Shown in pieces: positions 14,766-20,630 of a stretch of 20,630 nt of DNA. Where the stretch lies: positions 1-20,630 of the forward strand of contig JABMRO010000037.1 of assembly GCA_013202635.1 (NCBI GenBank), given 5' to 3'. Source of the stretch: Planctomycetota bacterium (GTDB lineage Bacteria > Planctomycetota > Phycisphaerae > Sedimentisphaerales > Anaerobacaceae). The notes under the pieces were generated by a model that searched no databases, was not told where the DNA came from, and saw only the letters and a list, made by a program, of their open reading frames with translations. Numbering within the stretch: position 1 is the first letter of the stretch; each line of letters starts with the position of its first letter. The position numbers and the translations under genes were made by a program.

Positions 14766-16891
14766 TACTTGCAGTTGCAGCGGTTTTCTTTGTGGTCGTA
14801 AACGTATTCCGCCGACCGGAACAGATAAAGCGGCTTTTAGCGGCTATTGCAATAATAGGCGGCTCGATCGCTTTGTTGGCACTTGCACAAGACCTTCTCG
14901 GCAATGGAAAAATCTACTGGATGGTAGCCACCGGCCACGGCGAGGCCTACTCAGGCACTTTCATAAATCACAGCCACTACGGGCAATTTATGAATTTATC
15001 CATTGGGGCTGCCCTCGGCCTTATTCTGGTGAAAGTCCATGAGACCTTTACAGGGAAAAAGGTTACACCGCCAGTCGTCTTCGAGTACCTCAGTTCTCCA
15101 GCCGCTAAGCTGATGTGGTTTCTTCTGGCAATGATAATTATTGGGGCAGCCACGATTTTCGTGTCACTGACCCGCGGCGGCATGGTCAGTATGCTTATCG
15201 CAGCAGGCTTTACGACTTTAGTCCTTAGCTCGCGACAGTCTCTCAAAGGTCGGGGCTGGATAATGGCCTTGATGGCACTTGGCGCGTTTATCTGTGTACT
15301 CTATATAGGTTTCGATGCCGTTTACGACCGATTAGCGACTCTCCGGAACTTACAGGATGCCGGAAGTGGTCGTTGGCAGATAGTTAAAGACATAACAACT
15401 GCCTGGACTAAATTTCCTGTTTTCGGAACAGGCCTTGGTACACACGAAGTTGTCTATCCTATGTTCGACCGCTCGACTATAGCAGCTCTTGCCGCACATG
15501 CAGAAAATGAGTATGCCCAGGCCGCAGAGGAAACCGGTCTTATAGGCCTGACTGCCCTGGTATGCTTTGGAATTGTGGTATGGGTAAGTTATGTTCGCAA
15601 TATAAGAAGCGGATCTGTGCCGATTCGCTCGGCTGCCTACGGTCTTGGCTTTGGCCTTCTGGCCATAATGCTCCACAGCTTAAGCGATTTCGGTCAGCAC
15701 CTGCCGGCCAACGCGTTCTTGTCAGCGGTATGCTGTGCGCTCTTACTGGGTCTCCGTAAGGAGTCCCTAGGACTGGCCCGCGCTGGGAAGAAAAATAATC
15801 CAACTGCAAAAATCGCTGAAACATCTCAAGGTTCGAGAGGTTTGCGTATTGCCGTACTGATTTGCGTCTCCACAGTTTGGGCATGGGCACTGCTCAGCGC
15901 CAATAGCGCCCGTCTTGCCGAAGCCCACTGGAAAAAAGTCCTTACTGTTGAGCAAAACCTTACGGACAAAGATTGGCAGGCAAGTGATGAAGAATATATA
16001 GATTTAATCTCAAATGCAGCCGCGGCGGCTGACTACCAACCGGATAACGTCAAATACCGGCACTGGCTAAACGTTTATCGCTGGGAATCTATAAGCCGAA
16101 TTAGCGACCCGAATACCGGCGAAGTTATTATGTCTGAACAGACAATGGAGTTTGTACGTCGTATCGTCGATGAACTTCATAACGCACGCTTACTCTGTCC
16201 CACTTATGGACCGACTTATTGTGTTCTCGGCCAGCTTGAAAAATTCACCCTGGACGATCCCAACGGTGCAGAACACATCCGTAAAGGCTTTCAGCTTGCA
16301 CCATGCGACCCCACAGTCTGCTTCGTAACCGGTCTTCTCGATGCTGAAGAGCAACAAATCGATGCCTCATTCGAAAAATTCAGCAGAGCTATTGAACTTG
16401 ATGGCGGGTTCTTCAAAGGCGTTGCTGATGTGTATATCAAACACGTTAGCCGACCCGACCTGGCCGTAGCTATTGCAGGGGATAATACCAGCCGGTTAAG
16501 CTACGTCGCCAATGCACTGGCGGGTATGGAAGAGCACAAAGACATTGTTGAGAAGGCACAAGCCCGAGTAATTGAGTTACTGAAGGAAAAATGCTCCGGG
16601 CCAGATGCCCCCGCCTGGGCACTTGCCTCCCTGGCGAATATTTGCAGAAAAGAAAAAGACAATGAGGCGGCAATAGCCTATTACCGTCGAGCTTTGGCTT
16701 TGGATTATAGTCAGGTCTATTGGCGATTTGCACTGGCAAGATTACTTGCGGATACCGACAGGATACCCGAGGCGATTCACGAGGCAAGGATTTGTCTGCG
16801 ACTTCGTCCGGAGTTCAAGGCAGCAGAAAAACTTATCGCGGACCTGTCCGTCTTACCGGGTGCAGTGGATGAAAAAAATCCGGCTCCTTAG
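14762..16891 (+). CDS. O-antigen ligase/Wzy-like polymerase with TPR tail
   Basis: The coding frame continues from about 14729 (SFYPNATKHDLR); TTG 14762 is only the first start-like codon after the shift and has no ribosome site. Hydrophobic helices precede the Wzy_C/O-antigen-ligase core: FINHSHYGQFMNL, SLTRGGMVSMLIA, and the loop FGTGLGTHEVVYPMF followed by HAENEYAQAAEETGLIGL. A last helix (residues about 365-380) leads to a periplasmic C-terminal domain with TPR-like units, ending in APAWALASLANICRKEKDNE and EAAIAYYRRALALD. The role is polymerisation or transfer of lipid-linked sugar repeats across the inner membrane. Combined with the N-terminal piece the gene would encode about 850 residues. 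Gene order (export, kinase, phosphatase, polymerase) supports the call. Confidence 0.88.
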   Translation: MILAVAAVFFVVVNVFRRPEQIKRLLAAIAIIGGSIALLALAQDLLGNGKIYWMVATGHGEAYSGTFINHSHYGQFMNLSIGAALGLILVKVHETFTGKKVTPPVVFEYLSSPAAKLMWFLLAMIIIGAATIFVSLTRGGMVSMLIAAGFTTLVLSSRQSLKGRGWIMALMALGAFICVLYIGFDAVYDRLATLRNLQDAGSGRWQIVKDITTAWTKFPVFGTGLGTHEVVYPMFDRSTIAALAAHAENEYAQAAEETGLIGLTALVCFGIVVWVSYVRNIRSGSVPIRSAAYGLGFGLLAIMLHSLSDFGQHLPANAFLSAVCCALLLGLRKESLGLARAGKKNNPTAKIAETSQGSRGLRIAVLICVSTVWAWALLSANSARLAEAHWKKVLTVEQNLTDKDWQASDEEYIDLISNAAAAADYQPDNVKYRHWLNVYRWESISRISDPNTGEVIMSEQTMEFVRRIVDELHNARLLCPTYGPTYCVLGQLEKFTLDDPNGAEHIRKGFQLAPCDPTVCFVTGLLDAEEQQIDASFEKFSRAIELDGGFFKGVADVYIKHVSRPDLAVAIAGDNTSRLSYVANALAGMEEHKDIVEKAQARVIELLKEKCSGPDAPAWALASLANICRKEKDNEAAIAYYRRALALDYSQVYWRFALARLLADTDRIPEAIHEARICLRLRPEFKAAEKLIADLSVLPGAVDEKNPAP

Positions 16892-17142
16892 GGCGCTTTA
16901 ACGATAATGGAACTCGGCTTTCGACAGGTCTTTGAGAGTTGATAGATGAAACTTGACAAGCTAAAAATCCTCGTCGTGTACACCGACGGGGACGGAGTCC
17001 GCCCAGAGAAAACAACAGTAGTCGAGAAGATGAGGATTTAAGAAGACCGGTAGCTGAGCAGATTATACATTTTGATTTGCGCCTTCTACCGTTTGCCTTC
17101 TTGATTACTTGACTACTTAGCTTCTCGACTTCCTTATTACCA
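16892..17142 (+). other. Intergenic stretch with hairpin and octamer repeats
   Basis: A stem of 8 bp with one wobble lies at 16969-16991 (CCTCGTCG / CGACGGGG, 7-base loop); no T-run follows. A 31-codon ORF (16946-17041, MKLDKLKILVVYTDGDGV...) spans the hairpin and has no good ribosome site; I do not call it a gene. Bases 17100-17139 are five degenerate octamers: CTTGATTA, CTTGACTA, CTTAGCTT, CTCGACTT, CCTTATTA. The ATG at 17143 has no Shine-Dalgarno. No convincing promoter was found. Confidence 0.5.
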
Positions 17143-18669
17143 ATGAAAACCTACCTATTTGTATATCTTGGTTCTGCTTTCGTTGCGTTAGTGATTACAC
17201 CGGTTATAATCTGGCTCGCTCGCCAACTCAGTATCATCGATGTTCCGGGTGCGCGCCATGTGCATACAAAGCCCATATCACACATAGGAGGCGTAGCAAT
17301 ATTTCTCTCTATGCTGTGTCTCACTGTTCCCGTGCTGTTCCTCTCGAACGTTATCGGCGATGCCTTCCGGGATATTCTTCCTAAGCTGATTGTGCTGCTT
17401 TTTGCTGCCGGTTTTATGTTCTTTGTAGGGCTGATTGATGACATTAAGATTAAGGGCCTGCGGGCACGCATAAAGTTTCTGGCCCAGATGGCTGCTGCTA
17501 TCGCAGTTTGTGCCGTCGGCATACGCATAGAATCAGTGGCTGTTGCCGACTGGCTGACACTTAACTTCGGCTGGTTCTCCTGGCCGATAACACTCCTTTG
17601 GATTATTGGTATTACCAACGCTGTGAATTTCAGTGATGGCCTGGACGGACTTGCCGCCGGTATTTCAGCAGTGGCCTGTGGAGTCATTGCCGTCTTCGCC
17701 ATCTACAGCGGCCAGGTTGTGATGGCGGTATTAATGCTCGCTCTGCTCGGTAGTTTGACCGGATTTTTGTTCTTTAACTTTAATCCGGCAAAGATTTTTA
17801 TGGGCGACTGCGGCAGCTTATTCTTAGGTTTTACAATTGCCTCTTCCAGCGTGCTATGCTCGACCAAATCTCACGCACTGGTTGGCCTTGCCCTGCCGGT
17901 TCTGGCTCTTGGTATCCCGATTTTCGATACGCTCTTTTCCATGCTCCGGCGTTTCCTGGAGCGTCGTTCAATGTCTGCGCCCGACCGCAGGCATTTCCAC
18001 CACAGGCTGATTGATTTGGGTCTGCATCAGCGTCATGTCGTTATTACAATATATGTAGTAACGCTTCTTGCAGCCGGGATGGGAATGTTTATGATGGTCA
18101 CCCGCAATATTAGTTCTCTAATAGTTTTCTTCTGTATCTTATTGCTGCTGCTTCTCGTATTCCGCGTTGTCGGCTCGGTTCGGCTCCAGGAGATTATTGC
18201 CGGCCTGCAGAAAAAATACGCCATAAGCCACCAGGTGCAGGAGGAAATAAAGGGCTTCGAGGATGCGGAACTGCACTTTCGCCGGGCGAAGACTTTCAAG
18301 CAATGGTGGCAGGCAGTCTCTACAGCGGGGGACAGAATAGGTTTTTTGAGTATCAGCATGCCTGTTACAAACCGTGATGGTACCCTTCGCACGTTAACCT
18401 GGCGGCACGGTGGCCAAACGCCCGACTCTGATAATGATGAACTATTGAAGGTAGATGTTCCCGTTCGGGACCGCCGAACCGGCCAGGGCCTTAATTTGAG
18501 AATCGAAGTTTGTAGTAACGGCTCTCTCGAATCCGCCGGCAGAAGGGTCGCGCTCTTTACCCGCCTTATGGACGAGCACGACATAGTCAGCTTACCAGGA
18601 AATAAATCAAAAAGACTATCAGATCAAAAAGGTTGGCATACTACTAAACCTTTGAACTCTGATATTTGA
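17143..18669 (+). CDS. WecA/TagO-like undecaprenyl-phosphate sugar transferase
   Basis: 508 residues, glycosyltransferase family 4 / MraY superfamily, inner membrane. Signatures: HTKPISHIGGVAIF (about 41-54), GLIDDIKIKG with the paired aspartates (about 96-105), NFSDGLDGLAAG (about 162-173), FMGDCGS with D222, and RRHFHHRL (about 281-288). It transfers a sugar-1-phosphate to undecaprenyl phosphate, the first step of the chain that the upstream genes polymerise and export. About ten membrane helices end near residue 347. The remaining 160 residues are a soluble extension (QEEIKGFEDAELHFRRAKTF, WRHGGQ, IVSLPGNKS) that the core enzyme does not need. The start fits family N-termini despite lacking a ribosome site. 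It is probably part of the same EPS locus, though separated by 251 bases. Confidence 0.92.
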   Translation: MKTYLFVYLGSAFVALVITPVIIWLARQLSIIDVPGARHVHTKPISHIGGVAIFLSMLCLTVPVLFLSNVIGDAFRDILPKLIVLLFAAGFMFFVGLIDDIKIKGLRARIKFLAQMAAAIAVCAVGIRIESVAVADWLTLNFGWFSWPITLLWIIGITNAVNFSDGLDGLAAGISAVACGVIAVFAIYSGQVVMAVLMLALLGSLTGFLFFNFNPAKIFMGDCGSLFLGFTIASSSVLCSTKSHALVGLALPVLALGIPIFDTLFSMLRRFLERRSMSAPDRRHFHHRLIDLGLHQRHVVITIYVVTLLAAGMGMFMMVTRNISSLIVFFCILLLLLLVFRVVGSVRLQEIIAGLQKKYAISHQVQEEIKGFEDAELHFRRAKTFKQWWQAVSTAGDRIGFLSISMPVTNRDGTLRTLTWRHGGQTPDSDNDELLKVDVPVRDRRTGQGLNLRIEVCSNGSLESAGRRVALFTRLMDEHDIVSLPGNKSKRLSDQKGWHTTKPLNSDI

Positions 18670-18695
18670 AAGCTTAGACAAACATCTTGTCAGTA

Positions 18696-18759
18696 CATCG
18701 CAGCCTTGATACTGAAAGTAATTAGCGTATAGAATGTGAAAAATTCATGTCCTGCGATG
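18696..18759 (+). promoter_or_regulatory. Probable permease promoter within an inverted repeat
   Basis: TTGATA (18706-18711) is followed after 16 bases by TATAGA (18728-18733), or after 18 by TAGAAT (18730-18735). The pair is flanked by a perfect 8-base inverted repeat, CATCGCAG (18696-18703) and CTGCGATG (18752-18759). This could be an operator or a weak terminator-like fold. A further small hairpin TGCAC/GTGCA lies at 18758-18773. Function is inferred from position only. Confidence 0.4.
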
Positions 18760-18807
18760 CACCATTTTGTGCAGTGCTTGTGAGAAACAAAAGCTAAGGT
18801 TTGAAAG

Positions 18808-20607
18808 ATGAGTTGGGAAACCTTTTTCTGTTTCGGTATTCTCATAGTGGTATTCGGTGGGTTGATAGCCAACCGTGCGCCAGATGTATTGTTGCTGGGG
18901 GCGGTGGTTATCCTGGCGATAATGAGGATAATAACGCCCGAAGAGGCTTTGGCAGGTTTTTCCAACACAAGTATGCTGACCGTTGGTGCGCTGTATGTGG
19001 TCGCCGCCGCTCTGCGGGAAACCGGCGCACTCGATGCAGCCGGGTCATGGCTCTTGAAACGAGCGAGGACCGAGCGGACAGTATTGGTGCGAATGGCAGG
19101 CTCAGTCACGGTAATGTCAGCCTTTTTGAACAACACCCCAATCGTCGCGATGTTTATCCCTATCGTATCCAGTTGGTGCAAAAAGCATCGGATTGCTCCG
19201 TCAAAGCTGTTACTTCCGCTTTCCTACCTTTGCATTATTGGAGGGACGTGCACTTTAATCGGCACCAGCACAAACCTCGTTGTGAATGGACTGATGCAGG
19301 AGGCGTCGCGGTCGAATCCCGCGTTGAGCCAGGGCTTACACCCGATGGGTTTTTTCGAATTAGGCTACGTAGGCCTGCCCTATGCAATCATAGGTATCAT
19401 CTATCTGCTTGTTATCGGGCATCGCCTTCTGCCCAACCGTAAGGACCTTATTGAAAAATTTACACAATCGTCCCGCGAGTACCTCATCAATATGTGCGTA
19501 CAGTCCAATTGCCGTCTCATAGGCCAAACCATTCAGGAAGCGGGGCTCCGGCAGTTGCTAGGTCTGTTCCTTATCGAGATTACTCGCGACGACCAGACAA
19601 TCTCACCCGTTTCGCCGGACTGTGTTCTTAAATCAAACGATATCCTCACGTTCACCGGGGTTGTAAACACGATTGTGGACCTTGAGAAAATACAGGGGCT
19701 TATTCCCATCGCCGATGAAGGTTATGAAGCCCATGCTGCAAAACGACGAAGACACGTGCTTTGCGAAGCAGTGGTTTCAAAGGCATGCCCCAGTGTCGGG
19801 AAAAGTATTCGCGATGCGGACTTTCGTGCTCAGTACAACGCTGCTGTGGTTGCTGTCCATCGCGGGGGAGCGCGGCTTACAGGTAAGGTAGGAGACATTG
19901 TCTTGCGAGCCGGTGATACACTACTGCTGCAGGCTGGGGCGCATTTTATTCGAGCGCATCGAAATAACTCCCATTTTCTTTTGGTGGGTGGTATCGACGA
20001 CTCTCGGCCTTTGCGACACGACAAGGCTATATGGTCTTTGATTTTGCTGGTTGTGCTAATTACATTGATGGTTAGCGGTGTGATCAAAATCGTTTTGGCT
20101 GCGTTTTTGGTGGCCGGTTTGATGGTCGGCACCCGCTGCATCTCGGCCTCGCACGCTCGTCGGAGTGTCGATTGGCAGACTCTGGTTACTATTGCGGCCG
20201 CTTTCGGAATAGCCAAGGCCCTTGTTAACTCAGGATGTGTGGATTCTATTTCGGCGCTTTTTACAAGTCTCACCGGGCGTTTGGGACCGTACGGAGTACT
20301 TGCCGGAGTTTATCTTATGACCAGCCTGTTCGCCGCAATGGTGGGTAATAACGCCGCCGCCGCGCTTGTTTTCCCGTTTGCAGTAGTGATTGCCGGGCAG
20401 ACCGGAGTCAATCCGCGACCTTTTGTTATGTGTGTAGCTTTCGCAGCATCGGCCAGCTTCATAAGCCCGCTGAGCTATCAAACGAATCTAATGGTCTATA
20501 GCCCCGGTGGCTATCGCTTCACGGATTTTATACGAGTCGGATTACCCCTTAATCTTTTGCTCTTAGTCTGCACTACTGCACTAATACCACTTGTATGGCA
20601 TTTTTGA
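18808..20607 (+). CDS. SLC13-type anion permease with two RCK_C domains
   Basis: 599 residues from ATG 18808 (TAAGG nine bases ahead). N-terminal membrane half: LLLGAVVILAIMRIITPEEA, then the hairpin motif LNNTPIVAMFIPIV (about 107-120) and the SNT-type binding loop GTCTLIGTSTNLVVNGL (about 147-163). Two TrkA_C/RCK_C regulatory domains follow (about 223-300 and 313-390; for example TISPVSPDCVLKSNDILTFTG and DIVLRAGDTLLLQAG). The C-terminal membrane half has GNNAAAALVFPFAV (about 513-526) and SPLSYQTNLMVYSPGGY. This layout is the bacterial DASS/SLC13 permease that moves sulfate or dicarboxylates with Na+; the substrate cannot be told from sequence. It is co-directional with, but functionally apart from, the polysaccharide operon and has its own promoter. 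Complete; the stop lies 23 bases before the window end. Confidence 0.92.
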   Translation: MSWETFFCFGILIVVFGGLIANRAPDVLLLGAVVILAIMRIITPEEALAGFSNTSMLTVGALYVVAAALRETGALDAAGSWLLKRARTERTVLVRMAGSVTVMSAFLNNTPIVAMFIPIVSSWCKKHRIAPSKLLLPLSYLCIIGGTCTLIGTSTNLVVNGLMQEASRSNPALSQGLHPMGFFELGYVGLPYAIIGIIYLLVIGHRLLPNRKDLIEKFTQSSREYLINMCVQSNCRLIGQTIQEAGLRQLLGLFLIEITRDDQTISPVSPDCVLKSNDILTFTGVVNTIVDLEKIQGLIPIADEGYEAHAAKRRRHVLCEAVVSKACPSVGKSIRDADFRAQYNAAVVAVHRGGARLTGKVGDIVLRAGDTLLLQAGAHFIRAHRNNSHFLLVGGIDDSRPLRHDKAIWSLILLVVLITLMVSGVIKIVLAAFLVAGLMVGTRCISASHARRSVDWQTLVTIAAAFGIAKALVNSGCVDSISALFTSLTGRLGPYGVLAGVYLMTSLFAAMVGNNAAAALVFPFAVVIAGQTGVNPRPFVMCVAFAASASFISPLSYQTNLMVYSPGGYRFTDFIRVGLPLNLLLLVCTTALIPLVWHF

Positions 20608-20630
20608 TGTGAGCTGTGGATTGACAAATA

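Noticed and set aside
16946..17041. 31-codon ORF between polymerase and transferase
   Set aside because: Weak ribosome site, no homology, and it spans a hairpin; chance frame is likely.
17151..17702. 183-codon minus-strand ORF inside the WecA-like gene
   Set aside because: No ribosome site, biased composition, overlaps conserved membrane enzyme.

Overview
The window looks like a chromosomal segment of a planctomycete, most likely class Phycisphaerae (Sedimentisphaerales-like). This is inferred from protein style. A C-terminal dockerin pair has the lineage-typical 'SMSWL...VANWF' pattern. A sigma-factor fragment opens with the planctomycete ECF signature FATTRWSVVLAAG. A terpenoid-cyclase-like secreted protein ends in a vestigial PEP-CTERM motif. 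An exopolysaccharide operon of the Wza/Wzc/CpsB/Wzy type follows. No rRNA or tRNA gene is visible.

Left part (1-7260) is accessory and partly eroded. It opens with a minimal CRISPR remnant with a type I-C-like repeat (one full repeat, one spacer, one truncated repeat) fused to a promoter. Two secreted proteins follow: an unrecognised beta-rich protein, and a dockerin protein carrying two nitroreductase-fold regions. Next come broken genes: the 5' half of an ECF sigma factor, abruptly joined to the N-terminus of an HKD/PLD-type helicase, itself truncated. Then there is a 695-residue protein with five exact-length 70-residue tandem repeats, an orphan ORF, and a minimal nucleotidyltransferase pseudogene with an in-frame amber codon. 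CRISPR, HKD helicase and MNT remnants together suggest a decayed defence or mobile region.

Middle part (7261-9528) has a very good sigma70-type promoter behind phased A-tracts. It drives a leader with a hairpin and a 52-codon ORF with its own Shine-Dalgarno, then a secreted alpha/alpha-barrel-like protein and a small secreted Arg/Pro-tailed protein. A perfect 20-bp-stem palindrome separates these from the next operon.

Right part (9529-18669) is a co-directional exopolysaccharide cluster: Wza-like outer-membrane export lipoprotein, Wzc-like co-polymerase with BY-kinase, PHP-type tyrosine phosphatase (CpsB/YwqE-like), O-antigen ligase/polymerase with TPR tail (split by a one-base frameshift), and a WecA/TagO-like initiating sugar-phosphate transferase. 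Together they would start a chain on undecaprenyl phosphate, polymerise it, control its length by tyrosine phosphorylation and dephosphorylation, and export it. The last gene (18808-20607) is an SLC13-type anion permease with two RCK_C domains and its own probable promoter.

The strongest candidate for something undescribed is the 70-residue repeat protein at 4323-6410. Its repeats keep a fixed scaffold and vary at a few clustered positions within a putative recognition helix. Everything here was read by eye; no database search was run.
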